A stretch of 64,000 nt of DNA, from assembly GCF_029946005.1 (NCBI RefSeq), contig NZ_JAQSDR010000012.1, positions 1 to 64,000 on the forward strand, in the 5' to 3' direction. The DNA comes from Aquabacterium sp. (GTDB lineage: Bacteria; Pseudomonadota; Gammaproteobacteria; Burkholderiales; Burkholderiaceae_C). Below, piece by piece: positions 36,601 to 46,202 of this stretch. Numbering within the stretch: position 1 is the stretch's first letter; every line of letters starts with the position of its first letter. The translations under genes and the position numbers were made by a program. The notes beneath the pieces are model-generated. The model saw nothing but the letters and a program-made list of their open reading frames with translations. It was not told the origin of the DNA and did no database searches.

Positions 36601-36618
36601 CCCCCATGAATGAGGGGG
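36601..36618. promoter_or_regulatory. EPS-locus palindrome, copy 1 (upstream of DUF1800-DUF1501)
   Basis: CCCCCATGAATGAGGGGG is an imperfect palindrome 123 bp upstream of the DUF1800 start codon. Closely related sequences occur upstream of genes at 47082 and 55675 and, more loosely, 53438. A dimeric DNA-binding protein is the likely reader (inference). Confidence 0.6.
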
Positions 36619-36660
36619 TTGAGCGTTCATGGCAAACCCGATTGACGGAAATTTCCGCAC

Positions 36661-37677
36661 TCATTTGGGGAAATAAGCCCGGTACCAATTCACGAATTTG
36701 GCCACCCCGTCAGGCAGGGGTGTGGTGGGATGCACCCCGGTCCAGGCCGACAGGGCTTGCGTGTCAGCATAGGTGGCCACCACATCGCCGGGCGCCATGG
36801 GCTGCAGGTTCTTGATGGCCGACTGGCCCAGGGCCTGCTCCAACGTTTCGATGAACTGCATCAATGGCACCGGTTCGCTGTGCCCGATGTTGAAGATCCG
36901 GTATGGCGCCCAGGAGGCTGCTGGCGAGGGATGTTGGCGATCAAAACCCGCCTCGGCCGAAGGTGGGCGGTCCAGGGTGGCCAACACGCCTGCCACGATG
37001 TCATCAATGAAGGTGAAATCGCGTTGCATTTGCCCGTGGTTGAACACCGTGATGGGTTCGCCCGCCAGGATCGCGCTGGCAAACAGCATGGGTGCCATGT
37101 CCGGGCGCCCCCACGGGCCGTAAACCGTGAAAAACCGCAAGCCGGTGGTAGGTAAGCCGAACAGATGGCTGTAGCTGTGGGCCATCAACTCATTGGATTT
37201 CTTGGTGGCGGCGTACAGACTGACCGGGTGATCGACGGAGTCGGTTTCCACAAAAGGCATCTTGACGTTGCCGCCATAGACGCTGGAACTGCTGGCGTAC
37301 ACCAGATGTTTGATCTGATGGTGTCTGCAAGCCTCCAGCATGTTCACAAAACCCACCAGGTTGGATTGAACGTAGGTCTGGGGGTGCGTCAGCGAATAGC
37401 GCACACCAGCTTGGGCCGCCAGGTGCACCACGGCATCGAATTGCTCCGAGGCCATCAAGCTGAACAAGGCCTGGTGGTCGGCGATGTCCAGCGGCAGGAA
37501 CTGAAAGGGCGCCCCTGGTGCCTGCCGATTGATCTCGGCCAGGCGATCTCGTTTGAGTTGCGGATCGTAGTAGTCGTTCAAGTTGTCGATGCCCACCACC
37601 GCATCGCCCCTGGCCAGCAAAGCCAGGGTGGTGTGCATCCCGATGAACCCGGCCGCCCCGGTCACCAAAATTTTCAT
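36661..37677 (-). CDS. UDP-glucuronate 4-epimerase (NAD-dependent epimerase family)
   Basis: This is a short-chain dehydrogenase/reductase of the extended class: MKILVTGAAGFIGMHTTLALL (NAD-binding), SSSSVYGGN with catalytic Ser, and YAATKKSNE with the Tyr-Lys pair. The segment IDNLNDYYDPQLKRDRL and VYGPWGRPDMAPMLFA are typical of CapI/LpsL-like UDP-glucuronate 4-epimerases. It would give UDP-galacturonate for the polymer, using the product of Ugd. The ATG at 37677 is used instead of the TTG at 37686. Confidence 0.88.
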   Translation of the reverse strand: MKILVTGAAGFIGMHTTLALLARGDAVVGIDNLNDYYDPQLKRDRLAEINRQAPGAPFQFLPLDIADHQALFSLMASEQFDAVVHLAAQAGVRYSLTHPQTYVQSNLVGFVNMLEACRHHQIKHLVYASSSSVYGGNVKMPFVETDSVDHPVSLYAATKKSNELMAHSYSHLFGLPTTGLRFFTVYGPWGRPDMAPMLFASAILAGEPITVFNHGQMQRDFTFIDDIVAGVLATLDRPPSAEAGFDRQHPSPAASWAPYRIFNIGHSEPVPLMQFIETLEQALGQSAIKNLQPMAPGDVVATYADTQALSAWTGVHPTTPLPDGVAKFVNWYRAYFPK

Positions 37678-37686
37678 GAACGCCAA

Positions 37687-38790
37687 TCAAGCACGTGCAT
37701 CACCCCAGCGCAAGGTGGTGGACTCGTCACCCTGGTAGGTGGTGTTGCCATGGCGGTCAACGCTGTATTGGGGCGATGCCACCACTTCGTGGAACGTGGC
37801 ACCTTCGCTCAGGCGCGTGTACTCAAACAGCACGCTGCGCACCACCGTGCTGTTTTTGCGCAAGCGGCAACCATGGCCAATCCAGGTGGGCCCTTGAATG
37901 GTGACGCCCGACTCGATGCACGAGCCCGAGCCGATGTACACCGGGCCATTGATCTTCACGGTGTCCCAATCCACCTTGGTGTTCAGCCCCACCCAAACGC
38001 CTGGGCGCACCTCGGTGCCGGGCATGTCCATCTGGGCGATTTCACCGCGCAGCACGCGTTGGCAGACCGACCAGTAATCGCTCACGCGGCCAATGTCGAT
38101 CCAATTGAAATGCCGACTTTGCGCGAAGAAGGGCAGTCCACGTTCTGCCAGCAGCGGAAACAATTGGCTGCCGATGTCGAACTCCACGCCCTGCGGCACC
38201 ATCTCCAGAATCTGCGGCTCGAAGATGTAGATGCCCGTGCTGGCCAGGTTGGACTTGGCCTCTTCGGGGCTGGGTTTTTCCTGGAACGATGTGACACGGC
38301 CCTGCTTGTCCGTCACCACGATGCCGTAGTTTTTGACCTGGTCCTTGGGCACCTCCAGGGCCACCACGCTGGCCATGGCTTTTTTCACCTTGTGCTCAAA
38401 CAGGGCTGCGCTGATGTCCAGGTCGATGATGGCGTCACCGCACATCACGATGGTGGTTTCGTCAAAGAAACCGCTGAAATCCTGGATGTTGCGCATACCG
38501 CCAGCGGAGCCCAGAGGCCTGGGAACGATCTCGCCATGTTCGCGGGCCCCCTCGTGCGAGTAACCAATCTCGACCCCCCAGCGGTGCCCGTCGCCAAAGT
38601 AATTTTCAATTTTCCAGTGGTTGAAGGCCACGTTCACCATGATTTCCTTAACGCCATAACGCGCCAAGTGTTCGATGATGTATTCCAGAACAGGTTTGCC
38701 CAGAATGGGCACCATGGGCTTGGGGGTTTGCTTGGTCAGCGGGCGCACTCGGGTGCCTTGCCCTGCCGCCAGAATCATTGCTTTTGCCAT
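37687..38790 (-). CDS. Sugar-nucleotide pyrophosphorylase with left-handed beta-helix tail
   Basis: The start is ATG at 38790 (MAKAMILAAGQGTRVRPLTKQTPKPMVPILGKPVLEYII); the upstream part of the listed ORF is a shadow. Of 367 residues, the first 235 or so are a nucleotidyltransferase with the GxGTRxxPxT and PKPM motifs and the later metal site (MCGDAIIDLD). The end has hexapeptide-repeat coils (VYIGSGSCIESGVTIQGPTWIGHGCRL). It resembles mannose-1-phosphate guanylyltransferases and NDP-sugar synthases; the exact sugar is not certain. Nine bp separate it from the epimerase gene, so the two form an operon. Confidence 0.88.
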   Translation of the reverse strand: MAKAMILAAGQGTRVRPLTKQTPKPMVPILGKPVLEYIIEHLARYGVKEIMVNVAFNHWKIENYFGDGHRWGVEIGYSHEGAREHGEIVPRPLGSAGGMRNIQDFSGFFDETTIVMCGDAIIDLDISAALFEHKVKKAMASVVALEVPKDQVKNYGIVVTDKQGRVTSFQEKPSPEEAKSNLASTGIYIFEPQILEMVPQGVEFDIGSQLFPLLAERGLPFFAQSRHFNWIDIGRVSDYWSVCQRVLRGEIAQMDMPGTEVRPGVWVGLNTKVDWDTVKINGPVYIGSGSCIESGVTIQGPTWIGHGCRLRKNSTVVRSVLFEYTRLSEGATFHEVVASPQYSVDRHGNTTYQGDESTTLRWGDARA

Positions 38791-38959
38791 GCTGCTGCTT
38801 GTGCCAATGGATCCTTGTTGATATGGGGTAGCATCATGCAACAAGTGGACCACTGTGGTGCATGTCCACGCCGACACCCCCCAGATGTAGGGCCTGCAAG
38901 TGAAGGGGGCGTGGGGCGTAATTCCAACAAATTTGGCCAAAAACCTTTGGGTTGTTCAC

Positions 38960-40042
38960 ATGATTTTCATCACAGGCGGGGCCGGATTCATCGGTGGCAA
39001 TTTTGTCCACCATTGGTTCGAGCGTCTGGCCAAGCTGGGCCTGCCACCAGAGCCCGTTCTGGTTTTTGACAAGCTCACCTACGCTGGCAATCCGCTCACC
39101 ATCAAGGCGCACCTGGATGCCGGGCGCGCCACCCTGATCCAGGCCGACATAGCCGATCGCGATGCCGTGCGCCTGGCTTTGGCTCAGCACCAGCCCCGTG
39201 CCATCTTGCATTTCGCGGCTGAAAGCCACGTCGACCGCTCCATTCACGGGCCGGGCGAGTTCATCCACACCAACATGGTGGGCACCTTCAGCCTGATTGA
39301 AGAAGCCCGGGCTTACTGGGGCGCCTTGCAGGCTGCCGACAAGGCCGCCTTCCGTTTCCTGCACGTGTCCACCGACGAAGTCTATGGCTCGCTCGGCGAC
39401 ACCGACCCCGCCTTCAACGAAACCACGGCCTACGCCCCCAACAGCCCTTATTCGGCCAGCAAGGCGGGCAGTGATCACCTCGTGCGGGCCTACCACCACA
39501 CGTATGGTTTTCCGACTCTGACCACGAATTGCAGTAATAACTACGGGCCTTATCACTTCCCCGAAAAGCTCATCCCCTTGATGATCCTCAACGCGCTCGA
39601 CGGCAAGACTTTGCCCGTTTATGGCGATGGGCTGAACGTCCGTGATTGGCTGTTCGTGCGCGACCATTGCGAGGCCATCTGCCAGGTGCTTGAAAAGGGC
39701 CGCCTCGGTGAAACCTACAACGTCGGGGGCAAAAACGAAGTCCAGAACATCGACGTGGTCACCACCATCTGCCGCAAGCTCGATGCCCTGCGCCCAAAGG
39801 CCGCCGGCAAATACGAAGACCAGATCACCTATGTGACCGACCGGCCTGGCCACGACCGCCGCTACGCCATTGATCCGAGCAAGATTGAGCGCGAGATCGG
39901 CTGGCAGCCCGCCGAGACATTCACCTCCGGCATCGACAAGACCGTTCAATGGTTTTTGGACAACACCGAGTGGATTGACTCGGTTCGCTCGGGGGCTTAC
40001 CGTGATTGGCTCAATACCAACTACCAAAGCCGCGTGGCCTGA
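38960..40042 (+). CDS. rfbB: dTDP-glucose 4,6-dehydratase
   Basis: The 360-residue product has the NAD-binding start [38 protein letters not shown], catalytic Thr-Asp-Glu in [26 protein letters not shown] and [18 protein letters not shown]. These identify RfbB/RmlB, the second step of dTDP-L-rhamnose synthesis. The upstream part of the listed ORF is discarded because the ATG at 38960 gives the family N-terminus exactly. It opens the rfbBDAC operon and is divergent from the nucleotidyltransferase gene. Confidence 0.97.
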   Translation: MIFITGGAGFIGGNFVHHWFERLAKLGLPPEPVLVFDKLTYAGNPLTIKAHLDAGRATLIQADIADRDAVRLALAQHQPRAILHFAAESHVDRSIHGPGEFIHTNMVGTFSLIEEARAYWGALQAADKAAFRFLHVSTDEVYGSLGDTDPAFNETTAYAPNSPYSASKAGSDHLVRAYHHTYGFPTLTTNCSNNYGPYHFPEKLIPLMILNALDGKTLPVYGDGLNVRDWLFVRDHCEAICQVLEKGRLGETYNVGGKNEVQNIDVVTTICRKLDALRPKAAGKYEDQITYVTDRPGHDRRYAIDPSKIEREIGWQPAETFTSGIDKTVQWFLDNTEWIDSVRSGAYRDWLNTNYQSRVA

Positions 40043-40047
40043 GCACC

Positions 40048-40938
40048 ATGAAAATCCTTTTGCTGGGCAAAGGCGGCCAGGTTGGCTGGGAGTTGCAGCG
40101 GTCGCTGTCGCCCTTGGGGCAAGTCATCGCTCACGATTCCGACACGGCCGATTTCAGCCATCCCGAACAAGTGGCCGCCCTCGTCCAGGCCGTCAAGCCC
40201 GATGTCATTGTCAATGCCGCGGCCCACACCGCCGTCGACAAGGCTGAAAGCGAGCCCGAGCTGGCCCGGGCCATCAATGCCACGGCGCCCGGCTTGATTG
40301 CCCATGAGGCGGCCAAACTGGGCGCGCTGCTGGTTCACTACAGCACCGACTACGTGTTCGATGGCAGTGGTTCAGCCGCCCGCAACGAGTCCAGCCCGAC
40401 TGCGCCCTTGAGCGTCTACGGCCGGACCAAACTCGAAGGCGAGCAACTCATCCAGCAAAGCGGCTGCGCCCATTTCATCTTCCGCACCAGTTGGGTGTAT
40501 GCAGCGCGCGGAGGCAACTTCGCCAAAACCATGCTCCGCCTGGCGGCCGAGCGCGATCAGCTCAAGGTCATCAACGACCAGATTGGCGCACCCACGGGGG
40601 CTGATTTGTTGGCCGACGTCACCGCCCACGCCATTCGCGCATTTCGTCAGGCCAGCCGTCCGGAATTGAGCGGCCTCTACCACCTGGTGGCCCAAGGCGA
40701 GACCAGCTGGTTCGACTACGCACGCTTTGTCATCGAGTGGGCCCGCGCCAACGGCCAGCCGATCAAGGTGGCACCGCAGGCCATCGAATCCACGGGCACG
40801 GCGTCGTATCCAACGCCAGCCAAGCGTCCGCTCAATTCGCGCCTGGACACCACCAAGCTGCAGCAAACGCTGGGTTTGAGCCTGCCCCATTGGGAGCAAG
40901 GTGTTCAGCGCATGCTCACCGAAATCACAGGGAAGTAA
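40048..40938 (+). CDS. rfbD: dTDP-4-dehydrorhamnose reductase
   Basis: The 296-residue RmlD-type reductase starts MKILLLGKGGQVGWELQRSL at the ATG at 40048, 5 bp after the rfbB stop. It contains DVIVNAAAHTAVDKAE, HYSTDYVFDG, YGRTKLEGEQ (catalytic Tyr-Lys) and the RPLNSRLDTTKL tail. It makes dTDP-L-rhamnose in the last step of the pathway. Confidence 0.96.
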   Translation: MKILLLGKGGQVGWELQRSLSPLGQVIAHDSDTADFSHPEQVAALVQAVKPDVIVNAAAHTAVDKAESEPELARAINATAPGLIAHEAAKLGALLVHYSTDYVFDGSGSAARNESSPTAPLSVYGRTKLEGEQLIQQSGCAHFIFRTSWVYAARGGNFAKTMLRLAAERDQLKVINDQIGAPTGADLLADVTAHAIRAFRQASRPELSGLYHLVAQGETSWFDYARFVIEWARANGQPIKVAPQAIESTGTASYPTPAKRPLNSRLDTTKLQQTLGLSLPHWEQGVQRMLTEITGK

Positions 40939-40947
40939 TTCGTCATC

Positions 40948-41838
40948 ATGACTCTCGCGACACGCAAAGGCATCATCCTGGCCGGCGGCTCGGGCACGCG
41001 CCTGCACCCCGCCACGCTGGCCATCAGCAAGCAACTGCTGCCGGTCTACGACAAGCCCATGATCTACTACCCGCTCAGCACCTTGCTGCTGGCCGGCATC
41101 CGCGACATCCTCATCATCAGCACGCCGCAAGACACGCCGCGCTTTCAATCGCTGCTGGGCGATGGCAGCCAGTGGGGCGTCAACCTCAGCTATTGCGTGC
41201 AACCCAGCCCCGATGGCCTGGCGCAGGCCTTCATCCTGGGCCGCGATTTTGTGGGCAACAACCCAAGCGCCCTGGTCCTGGGCGACAACATCTATTACGG
41301 GCACGACCTGCAAGGCCTGTTGATGGATGCAGCCAGGCAGCCCGATGGGGCCAGCGTTTTCGCCTACCACGTGCACGATCCCGAGCGCTATGGCGTGGTC
41401 GATTTCGACGCCAGCAAGCGCGCCCTCAGCATCGAAGAAAAGCCCAAGGCGCCCAAAAGCAATTACGCCGTCACCGGCCTGTACTTCTACGACCAGCAGG
41501 TGTGTGACATCGCCGCCGAGATCAAGCCCAGCCCGCGCGGCGAGCTGGAGATCACCGACGTCAACGCCATGTACCTGAAGCAAGGCCAGCTCAATGTGCA
41601 GATCATGGGCCGGGGCTATGCCTGGCTGGACACCGGCACGCACGACAGCCTTCTGGAGGCCAGCCAGTTCATCGCCACCCTTGAAAAGCGCCAGGGCCTG
41701 AAAGTGGCCTGCCCTGAGGAGATCGCCTTCCGCTCCGGCTGGATCACCGCCGAGCAGGTTCACAAGCTGGCCCAACCCATGCTCAAGAACGGCTATGGCC
41801 AGTACTTGCTCAAAGTCATCAACGAGCAGGTGTTCTGA
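40948..41838 (+). CDS. rfbA: Glucose-1-phosphate thymidylyltransferase
   Basis: The 296-residue RmlA-type enzyme has [56 protein letters not shown] and [16 protein letters not shown]. It condenses glucose-1-phosphate with dTTP to dTDP-glucose, the first step of rhamnose synthesis, and is normally inhibited by dTDP-rhamnose. It is third in rfbBDAC. Confidence 0.97.
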   Translation: MTLATRKGIILAGGSGTRLHPATLAISKQLLPVYDKPMIYYPLSTLLLAGIRDILIISTPQDTPRFQSLLGDGSQWGVNLSYCVQPSPDGLAQAFILGRDFVGNNPSALVLGDNIYYGHDLQGLLMDAARQPDGASVFAYHVHDPERYGVVDFDASKRALSIEEKPKAPKSNYAVTGLYFYDQQVCDIAAEIKPSPRGELEITDVNAMYLKQGQLNVQIMGRGYAWLDTGTHDSLLEASQFIATLEKRQGLKVACPEEIAFRSGWITAEQVHKLAQPMLKNGYGQYLLKVINEQVF

Positions 41839-41840
41839 GC

Positions 41841-42404
41841 ATGAAGCTGATCCCCACGCGCATCCCCGATGTCGTCATCATTGAGCCCTCGGTGTTTGGC
41901 GACGACCGCGGCTGGTTCATGGAAAGCTTCAACCAGCACCGCTTCAACGCCGAGCTGGCCAAGCTGGGCCTGCCCGCGCCCCGGCCTTTTGTGCAAGACA
42001 ACCACTCCTGCAGCAAGAAAGGCGTGTTGCGCGGCCTACATTACCAATTGCCGCCCAGCGCGCAAGGCAAGCTGGTGCGCGTGGTGCAGGGCGCCGCGTT
42101 CGACGTGGCGGTCGATATTCGCCGTGGCTCGCCTACCTTTGGGCAATGGGCGGGCGTTGAACTGTCGCCGCAAAACAACCGTCAATTGTGGGTGCCTGAA
42201 GGTTTTGCCCATGGCTTTGTGGCGCTGACCGACGACACACACTTTTTGTACAAGACCACCGATGTCTACGCCAAGAACTGCGAGCGGGCCATTGTCTGGA
42301 ACGACCCAGACATCGGCATTGAATGGCCCCAGCTGGGGTTGTTGCCCAGTCTGGCCGCCAAAGACGCGCAGGCCCCGCGTTTGAAGGATGCGGATTATTT
42401 CTAA
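41841..42404 (+). CDS. rfbC: dTDP-4-dehydrorhamnose 3,5-epimerase
   Basis: The 187-residue RmlC cupin has QDNHSCSKKGVLRGLHYQLPP with the catalytic His, KLVRVVQGAAFDVAVDIRRGSPTFGQW with the catalytic Asp, and VPEGFAHGFVALTD. The length matches the family. It starts 2 bp after the rfbA stop, completing the dTDP-rhamnose operon. Confidence 0.97.
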   Translation: MKLIPTRIPDVVIIEPSVFGDDRGWFMESFNQHRFNAELAKLGLPAPRPFVQDNHSCSKKGVLRGLHYQLPPSAQGKLVRVVQGAAFDVAVDIRRGSPTFGQWAGVELSPQNNRQLWVPEGFAHGFVALTDDTHFLYKTTDVYAKNCERAIVWNDPDIGIEWPQLGLLPSLAAKDAQAPRLKDADYF

Positions 42405-42433
42405 CGCTGTATTGCGCTCGGCATAATCCCGGC

Positions 42434-43408
42434 ATGTTGTCTTCTGTTCCACGTCCCCCCGCAAGCTCATCCACCCGCTTGTGGCGCAACCTCCTGACCT
42501 ACGGGCTCATTGCGGGTTTTGCTGTGTGGTGCGTGGTTGGATTTCACCGCGATTTGTCTCAGATCAGCCTGACCCCCTTGATCGCGGGCTGGCCCGCTGT
42601 TTTGGCGGCCACCGCTTTGTCCTTGTTCAACTACGCCCTGCGCGTGGTGCGCTGGAAACTGTATTTAAGCCGACTGGGTCATGTGCTGCCGTGGCGGTTT
42701 GTGTCACTGACCTTCATGTCCGGCTTTGCTTTCACCCTGTCACCCGGCAAGTTGGGCGAGATGGTGCGGGCCCGCTATTACCAGCCTTTGGGCATCCCCG
42801 TCTCCGGCCTCATGGCCGGTTTTTTTGTGGAGCGCTTGCTCGATCTGTTGGCGATGATCCTGCTGGCCGTGGCCGTCCTGGCCGAGTTGCAAGCCTACCG
42901 ACAGGCGCTGTGGGTGGCCGTGGGCCTGGTCGTCGGCCTGATGGCCATGTTGGCGTTCACGCCCTGGCCCTGGGTGGCACAGCGCATGGCCAGCCATCAA
43001 CGCGCCGAGAGCAAGTTGTTCATGGCCGCGCAATCGCTGGTCACCATGCTGGGCAGCGCCAGCCAATTCCTCAAGCCGGGCATTTTGTTCATGGGCCTGT
43101 CCCTGGGCCTGGTGGCCTGGGCCGCTGAAGCCGTCGGGCTCAAGCTGGTGGGCGATGTCATCTCCACTGCGCCCTTGTCGCTGCCGTCGGCCATGGGCAT
43201 TTACGCCATCGCCATCATCGTCGGGGCACTCTCCTTCCTGCCGGGCGGCTTGGGCAGCACCGAGCTGGTCATGACAGGCCTTTTGCATGCCCATGGCTAC
43301 CAACTGCCTGAAGCCATACTTCTGACGCTGGTGTGTCGTCTGTTGACGCTGTGGCTGGCCGTGCTCATCGGCTGGATCTGTGTCTGGGCTTTGCGTGGTA
43401 AAAATTAA
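42434..43408 (+). CDS. Lysylphosphatidylglycerol synthase-TM-like membrane protein (UPF0104)
   Basis: From the ATG at 42434 the product has 324 residues and about eight membrane helices. RVVRWKLYLSRLGH...FMSGFAFTLSPGKLGEMVRARYY...FFVERLLDLLAMILLA and the C-terminal FLPGGLGSTELVMTGLL are the conserved blocks of this family (the flippase-like part of MprF, also called AglD/YbhN-like). It lacks a synthase domain. Many EPS and glycan loci carry one, presumably for moving lipid-linked sugars; that is inference. It is 29 bp after rfbC. Confidence 0.88.
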   Translation: MLSSVPRPPASSSTRLWRNLLTYGLIAGFAVWCVVGFHRDLSQISLTPLIAGWPAVLAATALSLFNYALRVVRWKLYLSRLGHVLPWRFVSLTFMSGFAFTLSPGKLGEMVRARYYQPLGIPVSGLMAGFFVERLLDLLAMILLAVAVLAELQAYRQALWVAVGLVVGLMAMLAFTPWPWVAQRMASHQRAESKLFMAAQSLVTMLGSASQFLKPGILFMGLSLGLVAWAAEAVGLKLVGDVISTAPLSLPSAMGIYAIAIIVGALSFLPGGLGSTELVMTGLLHAHGYQLPEAILLTLVCRLLTLWLAVLIGWICVWALRGKN

Positions 43409-43422
43409 AATCAAGGGTGTTC

Positions 43423-44850
43423 ATGTCTGAAGCTCAATCAACCCCGCTGTGCGTGGACCTCGATGGCACGCTCATTCACAGCGATTTGCTGCTCGAGTCC
43501 TTTCTCCTGCTCATCAAGCAAAATCCTTTGTTCCTGTTCCTCGTGCCTTTGTGGCTGCTGGGCGGCAAAGCCAGGCTGAAGGCCGAGATCGCCAGCCGTG
43601 TGCAGCTCAATGGCGCCGCCTTGCCGTATTCAGAGCAGTTCCTGAACTGGCTCAAGGCTCAGAAAGCGCAGGGTCGCGAAATCTGGCTGTGCACGGCCTC
43701 CGACCAACGCATGGCGCAGGCCGTGGCCCAGCATGTCGGCCTGTTCGATGGCGTATTGGCCAGCGATGGGCAAACCAATCTGTCGGGCAGCAACAAAGCC
43801 CAGCAACTGGTTCAGCGTTTTGGCGAGCGTGGGTTTGATTACTGTGGCAATGAGCGTGTTGACCTGAAGGTCTGGCAACATGCGCGTTCGGCCATCGTCG
43901 TCAACGCCAAACCGGGGCTGGAAGCCAGCGCCCGTGCCTGCACCCAGGTCGAGGCTGTTTTCCAGCCACCCAAATCAGGCCTCAGGGTCGCCTTGAAGGC
44001 ATTGCGCGTTCACCAATGGGCCAAGAATGCCCTCATCTTCGTGCCCCTGGCGGCCGCGCACCGTTTGCAAGACACGCCCACCCTGGTGGCCGGCTTGGTG
44101 GCGTTCGCCGCCTTCAGCCTGTGCGCCTCGTCGGTCTACCTGCTCAACGACATGCTCGACCTGGAGGCCGACCGCCAGCACCCCCGCAAGTGCAAGCGCC
44201 CCTTCGCGGCCGGCACCCTCAGCCTGCTGTTCGGCCTGGTCGCGGCACCTGCGCTGTTGTTGATCTCATTGGCGCTGGCCTGGACCCTACCCCTCAAGTT
44301 CCTGGCCGTGCTGGGCGCTTACTACCTGGTAACGCTGGCCTATTCCTTTGGCCTCAAGCGCCTGGTCATGATCGATGTCCTGACGTTGGCTGGCCTGTAC
44401 ACCGTGCGCATCGTGGCCGGCGCGGCGGCCACGGACATCCCGCTGTCATTCTGGTTGCTGTTGTTCGCCATCTTCATCTTCCTCAGCCTGGCCATCGTCA
44501 AGCGCTACGCCGAGTTGCACGCCATGCGCAAGCAAGGGCAGCTCAAGGCCAGCGGGCGCGGCTACCAGGTGGAAGACCTGGCCCTGCTGCAAAGCCTGGG
44601 CGCCTCGTCAGGCTACATCAGCATCCTGGTGCTGGCCTTGTACGTCAACTCGCCTGACATCGCCGTGCTGTACAGCCATCCCAAGATCGTGTGGATGCTG
44701 TGCCCGATCATGCTGTACTGGGTCAGCCGGGTTTGGATGCAAACCCACCGTGGTCACATGCACGATGACCCCCTCGTCTTTGCCCTGAAAGACCGCATCA
44801 GCCTGCTCACCGGCGCGGCAGCGGCCGCCGTGCTGTTGCTGGCCGTGTGA
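43423..44850 (+). CDS. HAD phosphatase fused to UbiA prenyltransferase (DPPR synthase-like)
   Basis: The roughly 475-residue fusion has an N-terminal HAD domain (LCVDLDGTLIHSDLLLESF with the nucleophile DxDGT, EIWLCTASDQRM, FDYCGNERVDLKVW) to about residue 185. After that comes a UbiA-type prenyltransferase with the polyprenyl-phosphate and metal motif SSVYLLNDMLDLEADRQHPRKCKRP and seven to nine helices. The UbiA part resembles decaprenyl-phosphate phosphoribosyltransferase, which moves phosphoribose from PRPP to decaprenyl phosphate; the HAD part could then remove the 5-phosphate. The neighbouring DprE1- and DprE2-like genes support this. ATG at 43423 is used. Confidence 0.85.
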   Translation: MSEAQSTPLCVDLDGTLIHSDLLLESFLLLIKQNPLFLFLVPLWLLGGKARLKAEIASRVQLNGAALPYSEQFLNWLKAQKAQGREIWLCTASDQRMAQAVAQHVGLFDGVLASDGQTNLSGSNKAQQLVQRFGERGFDYCGNERVDLKVWQHARSAIVVNAKPGLEASARACTQVEAVFQPPKSGLRVALKALRVHQWAKNALIFVPLAAAHRLQDTPTLVAGLVAFAAFSLCASSVYLLNDMLDLEADRQHPRKCKRPFAAGTLSLLFGLVAAPALLLISLALAWTLPLKFLAVLGAYYLVTLAYSFGLKRLVMIDVLTLAGLYTVRIVAGAAATDIPLSFWLLLFAIFIFLSLAIVKRYAELHAMRKQGQLKASGRGYQVEDLALLQSLGASSGYISILVLALYVNSPDIAVLYSHPKIVWMLCPIMLYWVSRVWMQTHRGHMHDDPLVFALKDRISLLTGAAAAAVLLLAV

Positions 44851-46202
44851 CGGCCCAAGGCATGGCAACCCAGGCGTTCACCTCGTGGGGCAGGGTCTTT
44901 CGTCCGGATCAGCAGGTGCTGGGCATGCCCAGCCGCCACGCCAGCCTGCCTTTGCCGGCCGATGATGCGGCCACGGTGCTGCCCCACGGCAATGGCCGCA
45001 GCTACGGTGACAGCAACCTGAACCCCGGCGGCGCCCTGGTGCTGGGCCGCCAACTGGACCGCTTCATCGCGTTTGACCAGGCCACCGGCCTCATCACCTG
45101 CGAAGCCGGTGTGTTGCTGTCAGAGATCCTGCGCTTGACCGTGCCCCAGGGCTGGTTCCTGCCGGTCACCCCTGGCACCCAGTTCGTCACCGTGGGTGGC
45201 GCCATTGCCAACGATGTGCATGGCAAAAACCACCACCTGGTCGGCTCGTTTGGCAACCATGTCACCCAGTTGGAGTTGCTGCGCTCGGATGGCAGCCGCC
45301 GCGTTTGCTCGCCAGCGCAAGATGCCGACTGGTTCGCCGCCACCGTGGGCGGCCTGGGCCTGACCGGCATGATCACCTGGGCGCAAATCCAGCTGCGCCG
45401 CATCGCCAATCCTTACCTGCAAACCGAAAGCATCCGATTTCGCAGCTTGGAGGAGTTTTTTGAACTCAGCCAAGCCTCAGAGTCCGATTACGAATACACC
45501 GTCTCGTGGATCGACTGCGCCTTCGCGGGCAAGCGCCTGGGGCGTGGTTTGTTCAACCGGGCCAACCACGCGCCCGCGGTCATGAACCCAGCCTTGGTTG
45601 CCAAACTGCCCAACCCTGTGCAGGAAAGCACCCGGCGCGTGCCCTTCACGCCGCCCCTGTCGCTGATCAACAACTTGTCGCTCAAGGCCTTCAACCTGGC
45701 CTACTTCAACCGCCAGCAGGGCGACCGTGTCGAGGCCCTGCAGCACTACCGCCCCTTCTTCTACCCGCTGGATGCCTTGTTGGAGTGGAACCGCATCTAC
45801 GGCCCCAAAGGCTTTTACCAATACCAGTGCGTGGTCCCACCTGAGCAAGCCCTGCCCGCCACCCGGCAGCTCCTGCAAACCATCGTGGACAGCGGCATGG
45901 GCTCCTTCCTGGCGGTGCTCAAGCAATTTGGCACGCCGCCATCGCGGGGGCTGCTGTCGTTTCCCATGCCGGGCACCACCCTGGCGCTTGATTTCCCCAA
46001 CCAGGGTGAGCGCCTGCACCGCCTGTTTGCCCAGCTGGATGGCATCGTGCAGGCCGCTGGCGGCCGCTTGTACCCCGCCAAAGATGGACGCATGGGCGCC
46101 CAGATTTTCAAGTCAGGCCACCCTCAGTGGTCGGCGTTTTCCCAATTTGTTGATCCGCGTTTCTCGTCAGGTTTCTGGCGCCGGGTCATGGAGTCCACAT
46201 GA
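44847..46202 (+). CDS. DprE1-like FAD-dependent oxidase
   Basis: The 451-residue flavoprotein has an FAD-binding type 4 domain (LPHGNGRSYGDSNLNPGGALVLGRQLDRF, VTPGTQFVTVGGAIANDVHGKNHH) and a long substrate domain (YEYTVSWIDCAFAGKRLGRGLFNRANH, YPAKDGRMGAQIFKSGHPQW). This matches decaprenylphosphoryl-ribose 2'-epimerase subunit 1 style enzymes. The Cys that makes mycobacterial DprE1 benzothiazinone-sensitive lies late in the protein; no clear equivalent was located by eye. The GTG at 44847 overlaps the previous stop (GTGA); the ATG at 44862 is an alternative. Confidence 0.88.
   Translation: MTAQGMATQAFTSWGRVFRPDQQVLGMPSRHASLPLPADDAATVLPHGNGRSYGDSNLNPGGALVLGRQLDRFIAFDQATGLITCEAGVLLSEILRLTVPQGWFLPVTPGTQFVTVGGAIANDVHGKNHHLVGSFGNHVTQLELLRSDGSRRVCSPAQDADWFAATVGGLGLTGMITWAQIQLRRIANPYLQTESIRFRSLEEFFELSQASESDYEYTVSWIDCAFAGKRLGRGLFNRANHAPAVMNPALVAKLPNPVQESTRRVPFTPPLSLINNLSLKAFNLAYFNRQQGDRVEALQHYRPFFYPLDALLEWNRIYGPKGFYQYQCVVPPEQALPATRQLLQTIVDSGMGSFLAVLKQFGTPPSRGLLSFPMPGTTLALDFPNQGERLHRLFAQLDGIVQAAGGRLYPAKDGRMGAQIFKSGHPQWSAFSQFVDPRFSSGFWRRVMEST

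Noticed and set aside
38893-38909. Fifth copy of the EPS palindrome before rfbB
   Set aside because: CCTGCAAGTGAAGGGGG matches only the right half and lacks the C arm, so it was not counted.
37165-39069. Long plus-strand ORF of 634 residues
   Set aside because: It runs antisense to the UDP-glucuronate epimerase and nucleotidyltransferase genes and has His/Gln/Val-rich shadow composition with no domain; a GC-rich reading-frame artefact.
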